Assembly: GCF_900109355.1 (NCBI RefSeq)
Contig: NZ_FOBF01000018.1
Span: 124,001 to 188,000, forward strand
Direction: 5' to 3'
DNA: 64,000 nt
Source of the DNA: Nonomuraea pusilla
GTDB taxonomy: Bacteria > Actinomycetota > Actinomycetes > Streptosporangiales > Streptosporangiaceae
Shown here piece after piece: positions 53,236-62,531 of the stretch. Both the position numbers and the translations under genes were made by a program. The notes under the pieces were generated by a model. It worked only from the letters and a program-made list of their open reading frames with translations, did not search any database and was not told the DNA's origin. How positions within the stretch are numbered: the stretch's first letter is position 1; each line of letters begins with the position of its first letter.

Positions 53236-55308
53236 ATGGCTGACCCAACCGACACCCGCGACACAGGCCCGCGCGTGGGGACGCCGCTGTGGGCGTTCCT
53301 CGCCGGTATCACCGTTGTCGGCTTCACCGCGCTGGTCGTGGCCATGATCAGGCTTGACGTGGCCGGGCTGGTGCAACTGGCCCGTGGCCCGCTGTTCTGG
53401 GTGCTGGCCGTGCTGGTCGTCCTCGGCGAGCTGAGGCCCGTGATGGTGTCGTCCGCCACCGCCGTGGGCGGGACGTACCCGTCGACGATGTTCACGTTCG
53501 CCGTGCTGCTCCACTTCGGGCTGCCGGTCGCGGTGCTGATGCAGGCCGTGGCCGTCGGCATGAACGGGGTGGTCACGCGCAAGGCGTGGCACCGGGTGAT
53601 GTTCAACATCGCGCAGTCCACGCTCGCGCTCACCGCCGCCGCCGTCGTGCTGGGGCTGTTCGGCGTGTCGCCCAGCCCGGGGGTGCCGTGGGTGCCGTCC
53701 GGGAGTGACATCGTCCCCATCGGGCTGGCCGGCGTGGCGTACTTCGCGACGCGGGCGACGCTGGTGTGCGGCGCGGTGGCGCTGCACGAGCGCCGCTCCA
53801 TCACGCGTGTGCTCAGGGCCACGGTCGGCCCGCAGAGCCTCGTCTACACGGCGCTCCTCGGCCTGGCGCCGCTGGTGGTCGTCGTCATGGACCACTCGCC
53901 GGGGCTGGTGCCGCTGTTCGTGGCGCCGCTCGCCGCCGTCTACTTCACCGCGACGCTGTCGATGCGCCGCGACCACCAGGCCCTGCACGACGAGCTGACC
54001 GGCCTGCCCAACCGCAAGCTGCTCATCGTGAGCACCGAGGAGGCGCTGGCGGAGGCCCGCCAGGGCGAACGGGTGGGCCTGTTCCTCATCGACCTCGACC
54101 GGTTCAAGGAGGTCAACGACACGATGGGGCACCCGGTGGGCGACCGGCTGCTGCAGTTGGTGGCGCACCGGCTCACCCATTCCGTACGTCCAGGCGACGT
54201 CGTGGCGAGGCTCGGCGGCGACGAGTTCGCCGTGCTGCTGCCGTCGATCAGGGACGCCCACGCGGCGCGCGAGGTCGCGGCCAGGCTGCGGGCCGCGCTG
54301 ACCGAGCCGGTACGCCTGGAGGGCATGTCGTTCGACCTGGACGGCTCCGTCGGCATCGCGCTCTTCCCCGACCACGCGCCCGACTTCGAACTGCTGCTCC
54401 AGCGGGCCGACGTGGCGATGTACCTGGCCAAGGAGGCACGTACCGGCGTCGAGCTCTACCAGCCCGACAAGGACCGCAACTCGCCCGAACGCCTCAACCT
54501 GCTCGGCGATCTGCGCCGCGCGCTCGACGGCGGCGAGCTGAAGCTCTACTACCAGCCGAAGGTGGCGCTCGCGACGGGGTCGGTGCACGGGGTGGAGGCG
54601 CTGCTGCGCTGGCGGCACCCGGTGCACGGGCTGATCCCGCCGTCGGAGTTCGTGCCGCTGGCGGAGCAGTCGTACCTGATGCGGCAGCTCACGGCGTACG
54701 TGATCGACGCGGCGCTGGAGCAGCTGGCGCGGTGGTGGCACACGGGGCTGCGGGTGCCGATCTCGGTCAACATCTCGGCCCGGGACCTGCTCGGGTCCGC
54801 GCTGCCCGAGCAGCTGGAGGTGGGGCTGGGGAGGTTCGGCCTGCCGCCCTCGGCCATCCAGCTGGAGGTGACCGAGCGCATCCTGACCGGCGACCAGGCC
54901 TACACGCAGGAGACGATCAAGGCGCTGGCCGCGCTCGGCGTCCCGCTGGCGCTCGACGACTTCGGCACCGGGTACTCGTCGCTGATCCGGCTGCAGCGGC
55001 TGGCGGTGTCCGAGGTGAAGATCGACTCCTCGTTCGTACGCCGCCTGGCCGACTCGCAGGACGACGATAGGATCGTCCGCTCGATCGTGGACCTCGTCCG
55101 GTCCCTGGGGCTGCGGTCGGTGGCCGAGGGGGTGGAGTCGGACGCGGTCGCGATCCGGCTGGCCGAGATGGGCTGCGACCTGGGCCAGGGGTGGCTGTTC
55201 TGCGAGCCGATGCCGGCGGCGGAGGCGACGGGCTGGCTGCGTGAGAGGTTCGGGTCGGGCCCGGAGTCGGAGTACGGCTACCGCCCGGAGGTCAGCCGCT
55301 CCGCGTGA
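53236..55308 (+). CDS. Membrane GGDEF-EAL protein (diguanylate cyclase/phosphodiesterase)
   Basis: 690-aa c-di-GMP turnover enzyme. About six to seven N-terminal helices (about 15-242) form a putative sensor. GGDEF domain (about 250-410): LTGLPNRKLL, intact RLGGDEF (GGDEF 327-331) and an RPGD inhibitory I-site at 318-321, exactly five residues before it. EAL domain (about 430-680): EALLRW (from 454), LDDFGTGYSSL, KIDSSFV and AEGVES all kept. Both activities look intact. In-frame ATGs at 53218 and 53236 are possible starts. I recall a similar protein lying between ligA and gatC in Streptomyces. Confidence 0.95.
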   Translation: MADPTDTRDTGPRVGTPLWAFLAGITVVGFTALVVAMIRLDVAGLVQLARGPLFWVLAVLVVLGELRPVMVSSATAVGGTYPSTMFTFAVLLHFGLPVAVLMQAVAVGMNGVVTRKAWHRVMFNIAQSTLALTAAAVVLGLFGVSPSPGVPWVPSGSDIVPIGLAGVAYFATRATLVCGAVALHERRSITRVLRATVGPQSLVYTALLGLAPLVVVVMDHSPGLVPLFVAPLAAVYFTATLSMRRDHQALHDELTGLPNRKLLIVSTEEALAEARQGERVGLFLIDLDRFKEVNDTMGHPVGDRLLQLVAHRLTHSVRPGDVVARLGGDEFAVLLPSIRDAHAAREVAARLRAALTEPVRLEGMSFDLDGSVGIALFPDHAPDFELLLQRADVAMYLAKEARTGVELYQPDKDRNSPERLNLLGDLRRALDGGELKLYYQPKVALATGSVHGVEALLRWRHPVHGLIPPSEFVPLAEQSYLMRQLTAYVIDAALEQLARWWHTGLRVPISVNISARDLLGSALPEQLEVGLGRFGLPPSAIQLEVTERILTGDQAYTQETIKALAALGVPLALDDFGTGYSSLIRLQRLAVSEVKIDSSFVRRLADSQDDDRIVRSIVDLVRSLGLRSVAEGVESDAVAIRLAEMGCDLGQGWLFCEPMPAAEATGWLRERFGSGPESEYGYRPEVSRSA

Positions 55309-55403
55309 CCTCGGAGGGAGGCCGGGCAGGCGTCCGGCGGGGGTGTGGGGTGTTGCGGGGTTACCGCCGCGTTAACGGTTCGGTCGCGCTGCGTCAAGGC
55401 CCC

Positions 55404-55409
55404 TAGGAT
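55404..55409 (+). promoter_or_regulatory. -10 box of the gatCAB operon
   Basis: TAGGAT lies 43 bp before the gatC ATG and fits the actinomycete TANNNT -10 consensus. No good -35 is found at the usual distance. Confidence 0.45.
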
Positions 55410-55451
55410 GACAGTGTCCACACTCCATCCACGAAACGGGTTCAACGACTC

Positions 55452-55751
55452 ATGTCCGCCATAACCCGCGACGAGGTCGCGCACCTGGCCCGGTTGTCCC
55501 GGCTGGCGCTCACCGACGACGAACTCGACCACTACGCCACTCAGCTCGATGCCATCATCGAGTCGGTCGCGAAGGTGGCCGAGGTCGCCGCCGAGGACGT
55601 GCCGCCCTCGTCGCACGCGCTTCCGCTGAAAAACGTCTTCCGTGCCGACGAGGTGCGACAGTCCCTCACGCCCGAGCAAGCCCTGTCCGGCGCGCCCGCC
55701 GTCGAGGACGACCGCTTCCGGGTGCCGCGCATCCTCGGGGAGGAGGCATGA
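55452..55751 (+). CDS. gatC: Asp-tRNA(Asn)/Glu-tRNA(Gln) amidotransferase subunit C
   Basis: 99-aa belt subunit that stabilises the GatA-GatB interface. ITRDEVAHLARLSRLALTDDEL and the C-terminal VFRADEVRQSLTPEQALSGAP are typical, as is the length. The stop overlaps the gatA start by 4 nt. First gene of the operon. Confidence 0.97.
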   Translation: MSAITRDEVAHLARLSRLALTDDELDHYATQLDAIIESVAKVAEVAAEDVPPSSHALPLKNVFRADEVRQSLTPEQALSGAPAVEDDRFRVPRILGEEA

Positions 55752-57238
55752 GTCTGATCAGCAAGACCGCCGCAGAGCTGGGCGCGATGATCGCCGCGGG
55801 CGAGGTGTCGGCCGTCGAGGTGGCCGAGGCGCACCTCGACCGCATGGTCGAGGTCGAGCCCAAGGTCCAGGCGTTCCTCCACGTCGAGCGTGAGGTGACG
55901 CTGGAGCAGGCCAGGGCCGTCGACACCAGGCTGAGGGCGGGCGAGAGGCTCGGCCCGCTGGCGGGCGTCCCGATCGCGCACAAGGACATCTTCGCCACGC
56001 GCGACATGCCCACCACGGCCGCGTCGAAGATCCTCGAAGGATGGCGCCCGCCGTACGACGCGACCGTCACCGCGCGGCTGCGCGAGGCGGGCCTGGTCAT
56101 CCTGGGCAAGACGAACCTGGACGAGTTCGCCATGGGTTCGTCCACGGAGAACTCCGCCTACCACGTCACGCGTAACCCGTGGGACCTGTCGCGGGTGCCC
56201 GGCGGGTCGTCCGGCGGGTCGAGCGCGGCCGTCGCCGCGTACGAGGCGCCGCTGTCCACCGGCACCGACACGGGCGGCTCGATCCGGCAGCCCGCCGCGG
56301 TCACCGGCATCGTCGGCATGAAGCCGACGTACGGTGGTTCGTCCAGGTACGGTTTGATCGCGTTCGCCAGCTCGCTCGACACGCCGGGGCCGTTCGCCAG
56401 GAACGTCCTCGACGCGGCGCTGCTGCACGAGGCGTTCTCGGGCCACGACCCGCTCGACTCCACCTCGATCGACGCGCCCGTCCCGAGCGTGGTCGAGGCG
56501 GCGAGGCAGGCCGACATCGCCGGCATGCGCGTCGGCGTCGTCAAGGAGTTCGGCGGAGAGGGCTACCAGGCGGGCGTGCTGGCCCGCTACCACGAGGCGG
56601 TCGAGCTGCTGGAGTCGCTCGGCGCCAAGGTGGTCGAGGTGTCGTGCCCGTCGTTCAGGACGGCGCTCCCCGCGTACTACCTGATCGCGCCGTCGGAGTG
56701 CTCGTCCAACCTGGCGCGTTTCGACGCCATGCGCTACGGCCTGCGCGTGGGCGACGACGGCTCCCGCAGCGCCGAGGAGGTCATGGCGCTGACCCGGGCG
56801 GCCGGGTTCGGCCCCGAGGTCAAGCGGCGCATCATGCTCGGCACGTACGCGCTGTCGAGCGGCTACTACGACGCCTACTACGGGCAGGCGCAGAAGGTCC
56901 GCACGGTCATCTCGCGCGAGTTCGACGCGGCGTTCCAGCAGGTGGACGTCCTGGTCTCGCCGACCACGCCGACCACGGCGTTCGCGATCGGCGAGCGCGC
57001 CGACGACCCCATGGCGATGTACCTCGCCGACCTGTGCACGATCCCGTCCAACCTGGCGGGCAACGCGGCCATGTCGGTGCCGTGCGGCCTGGCCGACGAG
57101 GACAACCTGCCGGTCGGCCTGCAGATCATGGCGCCGGTCCTCGCCGACGACCGCTGCTACCGGGTGGGCGCCGCCGTCGAGAAGGCGCTGGAGAGCCGCT
57201 GGGGCGGCCCGCTGCTGAAGGAGGCCCCGTCGCTATGA
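55748..57238 (+). CDS. gatA: Asp-tRNA(Asn)/Glu-tRNA(Gln) amidotransferase subunit A
   Basis: 496-aa amidase-signature enzyme releasing ammonia from glutamine for transamidation. The Ser-cisSer-Lys triad is Lys79 (PIAHKD), Ser154 (GGSSGGSS) and Ser178 (DTGGSIRQP), identical in number to the Staphylococcus enzyme as I recall it. ATGA overlaps with gatC and with gatB ensure balanced subunit synthesis. Confidence 0.98.
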   Translation: MSLISKTAAELGAMIAAGEVSAVEVAEAHLDRMVEVEPKVQAFLHVEREVTLEQARAVDTRLRAGERLGPLAGVPIAHKDIFATRDMPTTAASKILEGWRPPYDATVTARLREAGLVILGKTNLDEFAMGSSTENSAYHVTRNPWDLSRVPGGSSGGSSAAVAAYEAPLSTGTDTGGSIRQPAAVTGIVGMKPTYGGSSRYGLIAFASSLDTPGPFARNVLDAALLHEAFSGHDPLDSTSIDAPVPSVVEAARQADIAGMRVGVVKEFGGEGYQAGVLARYHEAVELLESLGAKVVEVSCPSFRTALPAYYLIAPSECSSNLARFDAMRYGLRVGDDGSRSAEEVMALTRAAGFGPEVKRRIMLGTYALSSGYYDAYYGQAQKVRTVISREFDAAFQQVDVLVSPTTPTTAFAIGERADDPMAMYLADLCTIPSNLAGNAAMSVPCGLADEDNLPVGLQIMAPVLADDRCYRVGAAVEKALESRWGGPLLKEAPSL

Positions 57239-58728
57239 CCATGGTCTATGACGAAGCGCTCGAGAAGTTCGAGCCGGTGCTCGGCCTGGAGACGCACGTC
57301 GAGCTGGGCACCAAGTCGAAGATGTTCTGCGGGTGCAAGACGGCCTTCGGCGCTCCGGCGAACACGCAGGTCTGCCCGACCTGTCTGGCGCTGCCGGGTT
57401 CGCTGCCCGTGGCCAACGAGACCGCGATCGAGTCCACGATCCGCATCGGCCTGGCGCTGAACTGCTCCATCGCCGAGTGGTGCCGCTTCGCCCGGAAGAA
57501 CTACTTCTATCCGGACATGCCGAAGAACTACCAGATCTCGCAGTACGACGAGCCGCTCTGCTTCGACGGCTACGTCGACGTCGAGGTCGACGGCAGGACC
57601 GTGCGCATCGAGATCGAGCGGGTGCACCTGGAGGAGGACACCGGCAAGTCCACGCACGTCGGCGGCGCCACCGGTCGCATCCACGGCGCCGACTACTCGA
57701 TCGTCGACTACAACCGCGCGGGCATCCCGCTCGTCGAGATCGTCACCAAGCCCATCCCCGGCACCGACCGGATGGCGCCGGAGGTGGCGCGGGCGTACGT
57801 GACCGAGCTGCGCGAGATCATGCGGTCGCTGGGCGTCTCCGACGTACGCATGGAGGAGGGCTCCCTGCGCTGCGACGTGAACGTCTCGCTCATGCCGCGC
57901 GGCTCGTCCGAGTGGGGCACCCGTACGGAGACGAAGAACGTCAACTCGCTGCGCAGCGTCGAGCGCGCTGTCCGCAGCGAGATCGAGCGGCAGGCGGGCA
58001 TCCTCTCCGAGGGTGGCAAGATCATCCAGGAGACCAGGCACTTCCACGAGGACACCGGCACGACCACGTCCGGACGGTCCAAGGAGGAGGCGCAGGACTA
58101 CCGCTACTTCCCCGAGCCCGACCTCGTCCCGATCGCGCCCGACCCGGCCTGGGTGGCGGAGCTGAAGGCGGCCCTGCCCGAGCTGCCGTCGGTGAAGCGC
58201 AAGCGGCTGCAGTCCGAGTGGGGGCTGTCCGACCTGGACATGGCCGCCATGCACAACGCCGACGCGATCGACCTGGTCGAGGCGACGGTCGCGGCGGGCG
58301 CGCCGGCCGCCGACGCCCGCAAGTGGTGGATGGGCGAGCTGGCGCGGCGGGCCAACGAGAGCGGCATCGCGCTCGCCGACCTGCCGATCACGCCGGAGCA
58401 GATCGCCCGGGTCACCGAGCTGGTGGCGTCAGGGGCGCTCAACGACAAGCTCGCCCGCGAGGTGCTCGAAGGAGTGCTGGCCGGGGAGGGCTCGCCCGAC
58501 GAGGTGGTCGAGCGGCGCGGCCTGCAGATCGTCAACGACGAGGGCGAGCTCCTCGTCATGATCGACGAGGTGCTGGCGGCCAACGCCGACGCCGCCGAGA
58601 AGGTGCGCTCCGGCAAGATCGCCGCGGTGGGCGCGCTGGTGGGCGGCGTGATGAAGGCCAGCCGCGGCAAGGCCGACGCGGCCCGCGCGCGGGCGCTCAT
58701 CCTGGAGAAGCTGGGCGTCTCCGAGTAG
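57235..58728 (+). CDS. gatB: Asp-tRNA(Asn)/Glu-tRNA(Gln) amidotransferase subunit B
   Basis: 497-aa kinase/transamidase subunit that activates the misacylated tRNA and uses ammonia from GatA. Motifs: GLETHVELGTKSKMFCGC with the zinc cysteines CGC and CPTC, KNYFYPDMPKNYQISQYD and SVDSLR-like NVNSLRSVERA. The YqeY-like tail domain (about 350-497) ends VGALVGGVMKASRGKADAA. AAGGAGG precedes the ATG. A hairpin terminator follows. Confidence 0.98.
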   Translation: MTMVYDEALEKFEPVLGLETHVELGTKSKMFCGCKTAFGAPANTQVCPTCLALPGSLPVANETAIESTIRIGLALNCSIAEWCRFARKNYFYPDMPKNYQISQYDEPLCFDGYVDVEVDGRTVRIEIERVHLEEDTGKSTHVGGATGRIHGADYSIVDYNRAGIPLVEIVTKPIPGTDRMAPEVARAYVTELREIMRSLGVSDVRMEEGSLRCDVNVSLMPRGSSEWGTRTETKNVNSLRSVERAVRSEIERQAGILSEGGKIIQETRHFHEDTGTTTSGRSKEEAQDYRYFPEPDLVPIAPDPAWVAELKAALPELPSVKRKRLQSEWGLSDLDMAAMHNADAIDLVEATVAAGAPAADARKWWMGELARRANESGIALADLPITPEQIARVTELVASGALNDKLAREVLEGVLAGEGSPDEVVERRGLQIVNDEGELLVMIDEVLAANADAAEKVRSGKIAAVGALVGGVMKASRGKADAARARALILEKLGVSE

Positions 58729-58766
58729 CGCCGAGGCGCACGGCCGCGTTCGACGGTCGGCACGGG

Positions 58767-58795
58767 CCCCGTCACCGGTCCCACCGGTGGCGGGG
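58767..58795. terminator. Terminator after gatB
   Basis: CCCCG-t-CACCGGT pairs with ACCGGTG-g-CGGGG around a CCC loop, followed by TCTTCGCTTCCCC. Twelve paired bases with one mismatch, 39 bp after the gatB stop. Confidence 0.82.
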
Positions 58796-58868
58796 TCTTC
58801 GCTTCCCCTCAGGCATCGGTCCCGGCTTGATCCGGCGGCCGGTGAAGGCACGTGATGGGATGGCTCTC

Positions 58869-59009
58869 ATGAGCACCACGAAAGGCCCCGTTCTGGAGGG
58901 TTTCGACCTCCTGGCCAGAATGTCCTCGGACGGCGAACCCGTCTACCGCCGCCTCGGGTTCTCCGCCTGCGGCCCGTTCACCGACTACGCCATCACCTCG
59001 TCGCGCTGA
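58869..59009 (+). CDS. 46-aa ORF resembling the C-terminus of a GNAT acetyltransferase
   Basis: High GC3 throughout argues for coding origin. The C-terminal half (PVYRRLGFSACGPFTDYAI) resembles the final strands of GNAT proteins of the LYRRxGFxxCGPFxDY type, whereas the acetyl-CoA-binding part is absent. It is probably a gene remnant, less likely a small protein. Start could be ATG 58860 or 58869; the ribosome site is weak. It converges on the histidine kinase gene, with 6 bp between stop codons. Confidence 0.45.
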   Translation: MSTTKGPVLEGFDLLARMSSDGEPVYRRLGFSACGPFTDYAITSSR

Positions 59010-59015
59010 GCGGCG

Positions 59016-60374
59016 TCAGGGGGGCGCAGGGGCGAGGGGGAGGCGGGCGACGAAGCGGGCGCCGCACGGGGAGTCCTCCAGGGCGAGGGTGCCGTGGTGG
59101 CGTTCGGCGATCTGGCGGGCGATGGCGAGGCCGAGGCCGGTGCCGCCCGTCTCCCTGTTGCGGGCCGTGTCCAGCCGGGTGAAGCGCTGGAAGACGTACT
59201 CGCGCTGCTCGACGGGGATGCCGGGCCCGTCGTCGCGTACTTCGAGCACGACCTGGCCCCGTTCGGGCCGCACCTCGACCGCCACGCTGGAGGCGGCGTG
59301 GCGTTCGGCGTTGTCGACGAGGTTCGTGAACATCCGGATGAGCTGCAGCCGGTCGCCGGTGACGACGGCGCCCGGCCGGATGTCGGTGACGACGGCCTTC
59401 TGCGGGACGCGCCTGGCCAGCTCGGCGCCGACGAGCTCGCCGAGGTCGAGCGGCTGGTCGGCGCTCGCGGCCCCGGCGTCCATGCGGCACAGGGCCAGCA
59501 GGTCGGTGACGATGGCCTGCAGCCGGTCGAGGCCGGCGAGCTGGGCCCGCGCCATGGACGGCCAGTCGGCGTCCTCCGGGTGCAGCAGCGCCTCCTCGAC
59601 CTGGGTGCGCATGGCGGTGATGGGGCTGCGCAGGTCGTGGGAGGCGTCGGAGGCGAACCGGCGCTCCCGCTCGACCGCGGCCTGGAGACGGTCGAGGGTC
59701 TGGTTGACGGTGAGGGCGAGACGCTGGATCTCGTCGTGGTGGCCGGGCACCGGCACCCGGCGTTCCAGGTCGGTGGAGGTGATCTCCTGTAGTTCGCCGC
59801 TGATGGCCTCGACCGGGTCGAGCGTCCTGCCGACCGTGCGGTACGCGCCGATCGTGGTGGCGCCGACGAGCAGCAGCGAGCCGCCGACGAGCGTGGCCAT
59901 GAGCAGGTGGTCCACGTACCAGGGGACGACGGGCTCGGCGCCGTAGACGGTCCAGTGTCCGCTGGGGGTGCGCAGGCGCATGGACACGACGTTCATGCAG
60001 GTGTCGTGGAAGCCGGGCGCGTCGCAGACCGTGCGGTGGACCTGGAGGTTTTCCTCCGGCGGGGTGAAGGCGGAGATCCTGGGCCTGCCGGCCATCGGCT
60101 CGGCCGCGGCGACGACCCGGCCGTCGGGCCCCACGACCTGGAGGACGTCGATCTCCTCGCTTCTGATCACCCGGGGCAGCGGCCGGCCGCGCGTGATCTG
60201 GTGGGCGACCCGCAGCACGGCGTCGTGGAGGACCTCGTCGGTCTGCCGGTGGGCGGCGGAGTCGCGCACACCGGCGAGGACGAGCGCGGAGATCCCGGCG
60301 CACAGGAGCGCCATCACGGCGCTGGACAGCAGCGTCAGCCGCGTGCGCACGGACCGGTTCCGCAGCAGGATCAC
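59016..60374 (-). CDS. Sensor histidine kinase
   Basis: 452-aa membrane sensor of the EnvZ/BaeS type. TM1 about 14-36, an extracellular domain about 37-152 containing two Cys (VCDAPGFHDTC), TM2 about 155-178 and HAMP about 179-232. The H-box is FASDASHDLRSPI (His246), with N-box NLVDNAERHA, G-boxes RDDGPGIP and GGTGLGLAI. The start is GTG. No response regulator gene is adjacent on either side, so it is either an orphan or its partner has moved. Signal unknown. Confidence 0.93.
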   Translation of the reverse strand: MILLRNRSVRTRLTLLSSAVMALLCAGISALVLAGVRDSAAHRQTDEVLHDAVLRVAHQITRGRPLPRVIRSEEIDVLQVVGPDGRVVAAAEPMAGRPRISAFTPPEENLQVHRTVCDAPGFHDTCMNVVSMRLRTPSGHWTVYGAEPVVPWYVDHLLMATLVGGSLLLVGATTIGAYRTVGRTLDPVEAISGELQEITSTDLERRVPVPGHHDEIQRLALTVNQTLDRLQAAVERERRFASDASHDLRSPITAMRTQVEEALLHPEDADWPSMARAQLAGLDRLQAIVTDLLALCRMDAGAASADQPLDLGELVGAELARRVPQKAVVTDIRPGAVVTGDRLQLIRMFTNLVDNAERHAASSVAVEVRPERGQVVLEVRDDGPGIPVEQREYVFQRFTRLDTARNRETGGTGLGLAIARQIAERHHGTLALEDSPCGARFVARLPLAPAPP

Positions 60375-60478
60375 CGTCGCTCGCCACCTTCCTCACAGCT
60401 CACGCTAGGGTCGGTTGGTTAGAGACGGAGACAGCCGCCGGACAAATTGCGACAAAACGCCCAGCCCGCGCGGCCTCG

Positions 60479-60512
60479 GGCGGGCGGTGGCCGGGGTGGG
60501 CCGCCGCCCGCC
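60479..60512. terminator. Terminator after tctA
   Basis: GGCGGGCGGTGGCC (60479-60492) pairs with GGCCGCCGCCCGCC (60499-60512), 13 Watson-Crick pairs plus one wobble-type mismatch, loop of 6. It lies just past the tctA stop on the minus strand. The rest of 60375-60478 should hold the histidine kinase promoter, not obvious. Confidence 0.85.
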
Positions 60513-60517
60513 TCGGG

Positions 60518-62032
60518 TCAGTCCTCCCGGGAGGTGCGCAGCAGTTTCCTGCGGCCCAGCACCGTCCTGACCACGGGGGTGAGCAGTGCCGCCGCGGCCA
60601 GCGCCAGCAGCACCACGGCTGTGGGGCTGCCCACGAGCACGGCGGGGTCGCCCGCGCCGATGGCCAGGGCCCGCCGGAGCTGGATCTCCGCCATCGGGCC
60701 GAGGATCATGCCGATCACGGCGGGGGCGACGGGCAGCCCGAACCTGCGCATCGCGTACCCGAGCAGGCCGAGCAGGTAGAGCACGACCAGGTCCACGACG
60801 GTGCCGTTCAGGGCGTAGACGCCGAGCGCGGCGAACAGGACGATCCCGGCGTACAGGTACGGGCGGGGCACCCGCAGCACGCGCGCCCACAGCGGCGCCA
60901 GCGGCAGGTTCAGCACGAGCAGCATCGTGTTCCCGATGAACAGCGACGCGATCATGCTCCACACCAGCGCCGGGTTGTGGTCGAAGAGCTGCGGCCCCGG
61001 CTGCAGGCCGTACTGCTGGAACGCGGCCAGCATGATGGCGGCCGTCGCGGACGTCGGCAGCCCCAGCGTCAGCAGCGGGACGAGCGTGCCCGCGGCCGAG
61101 GCGTTGTTGGCCGCCTCGGGCCCGGCCACCCCTTCGATGGCGCCCTTGCCGTACTCCTCCCGGGCGACTCCGCGCGCGAGCCGCTTCTCGGCGGCGTACG
61201 ACAGGAAGGTGGGGATCTCCGCCCCGCCGCCGGGGAGCGCGCCGAACGGGAAGCCCAGCGCGGTGCCGCGCAGCCACGGCCGCCACGACCTGCGCCAGTC
61301 GTCGCGCCCGAGCCACGCCCTGCCGACCGGTACGACCTCGGGCGGGGTGTGGCGCAGCCGCGACGCCACGTACAGCGCCTCGCCGACCGCGAACAGGCCC
61401 ACCGCGACGATCACCACGTCGATGCCGTCGAGGAGCTGCGGCACGCCGAACGTGAGGCGCGCCTGCCCGGTCTGCTGGTCGATGCCGATCAGCCCGATGG
61501 TCAGGCCGAGGCCCAGCGACGCCAGGCCGCGCACGACCGAGCGCGACAGCACCGACGACACCGCGGTGAACGCGAGCAGCGCCAGCGCGAAGTAGTCCTC
61601 GGGGCCGAACGAGATGGCGAAGGCCACGACGGCGGGCGCCGCCACGACGAGCAGGCCGGTCGCGATGGTGCCCGCCACGAACGAGCCGATGGCCGCCGTC
61701 GCCAGCGCCTGCGCCGCCCTGCCGCGCCTGGCCATCTTGTTGCCCTCCAGCGCGGTGATCATGGAGGACGACTCGCCCGGCGTGTTGAGCAGGATGGACG
61801 TGGTGGAGCCGCCGTACATGCCGCCGTAGTAGATGCCGGCGAACATGATGAACGCGCTCGTCGGGGGCACGGTGAAGGTGACCGGCAGCAGCAGCGCCAC
61901 CGTCATCGCCGGCCCGATGCCGGGCAGCACGCCGACGAGGGTGCCGAGCGTCACGCCGATCAGCGCGTACATGAGGTTCACCGGCGTCAGCGCGCCGCCG
62001 AACCCGTCAATCAGCAGACGGAACGATTCCAC
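60518..62032 (-). CDS. tctA: Tripartite tricarboxylate transporter, large permease
   Basis: 504-aa TctA with about 11-12 predicted helices. Family motifs near the N-terminus are GVLPGIGPAMTVALLLP and YYGGMYGGSTTSILLNTPGE. The central FPFGALPGGGAEIPTFLSY and GVAGPEAANNASAAGTLVPL repeat the same GxLPG pattern, as expected for the two-fold related halves. It works with TctB and the TctC binding protein in secondary, cation-driven uptake of citrate-like acids. The start lies inside tctB (26-nt overlap). Confidence 0.97.
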   Translation of the reverse strand: MESFRLLIDGFGGALTPVNLMYALIGVTLGTLVGVLPGIGPAMTVALLLPVTFTVPPTSAFIMFAGIYYGGMYGGSTTSILLNTPGESSSMITALEGNKMARRGRAAQALATAAIGSFVAGTIATGLLVVAAPAVVAFAISFGPEDYFALALLAFTAVSSVLSRSVVRGLASLGLGLTIGLIGIDQQTGQARLTFGVPQLLDGIDVVIVAVGLFAVGEALYVASRLRHTPPEVVPVGRAWLGRDDWRRSWRPWLRGTALGFPFGALPGGGAEIPTFLSYAAEKRLARGVAREEYGKGAIEGVAGPEAANNASAAGTLVPLLTLGLPTSATAAIMLAAFQQYGLQPGPQLFDHNPALVWSMIASLFIGNTMLLVLNLPLAPLWARVLRVPRPYLYAGIVLFAALGVYALNGTVVDLVVLYLLGLLGYAMRRFGLPVAPAVIGMILGPMAEIQLRRALAIGAGDPAVLVGSPTAVVLLALAAAALLTPVVRTVLGRRKLLRTSRED

Positions 62033-62531
62033 TCAGATCACCTCCCGCCGGCAGCGACACGCCGAGCCCCTTGACGAACAGCAGGTACGTGCCCACGCCG
62101 AGCGCCGCGCCGAGCAGCGCCGCGCGCACCTTGTGCTCGGCGCCGAGCGCGACGGACAGGCCGAAGAACAGCAGCGCGGCGCCGGCGATCCAGCCGACCA
62201 GGTTGAGCAGCGCGGTGAACCCGAGGAAGACGCCGCTGACCAGCCCGACGCTGCGCCAGTCCGCGGGCGCGTCTGGGTCTATGTCCTCGCTCTCCTCGGG
62301 GTCGCCCCGGCCGCCGCGCAGCACGTCCGCGACGTAGAACAGGCCGATGAGGATCATCGCGCCGCCCACCAGCGTGGGGAAGAACCTCGGGCCGAGGCCC
62401 AGCCGGGAGGCGGCGGCGGAGACGTCCAGCGTGCCGAGGACGACGACCACGCCGAGGCCGAGCACCAGCAGCGCGAGCCCCAGCTCGGGCCGCCACCACC
62501 GCCGCTTCTCCCGTACGTCAGGCGCGGACAT
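62007..62531 (-). CDS. tctB: Tripartite tricarboxylate transporter, small permease
   Basis: 174-aa TctB with four predicted helices, starting ELGLALLVLGLGVVVVLG. The conserved LGLGPRFFPTLVGGAMILIGL motif follows helix 1. An acidic loop (DPEESEDIDPDAPADW) separates helices 2 and 3. Its ATG overlaps the tctC stop and its 3' end overlaps tctA, so the three are one tightly coupled operon. Confidence 0.95.
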   Translation of the reverse strand: MSAPDVREKRRWWRPELGLALLVLGLGVVVVLGTLDVSAAASRLGLGPRFFPTLVGGAMILIGLFYVADVLRGGRGDPEESEDIDPDAPADWRSVGLVSGVFLGFTALLNLVGWIAGAALLFFGLSVALGAEHKVRAALLGAALGVGTYLLFVKGLGVSLPAGGDLSGIVPSAD

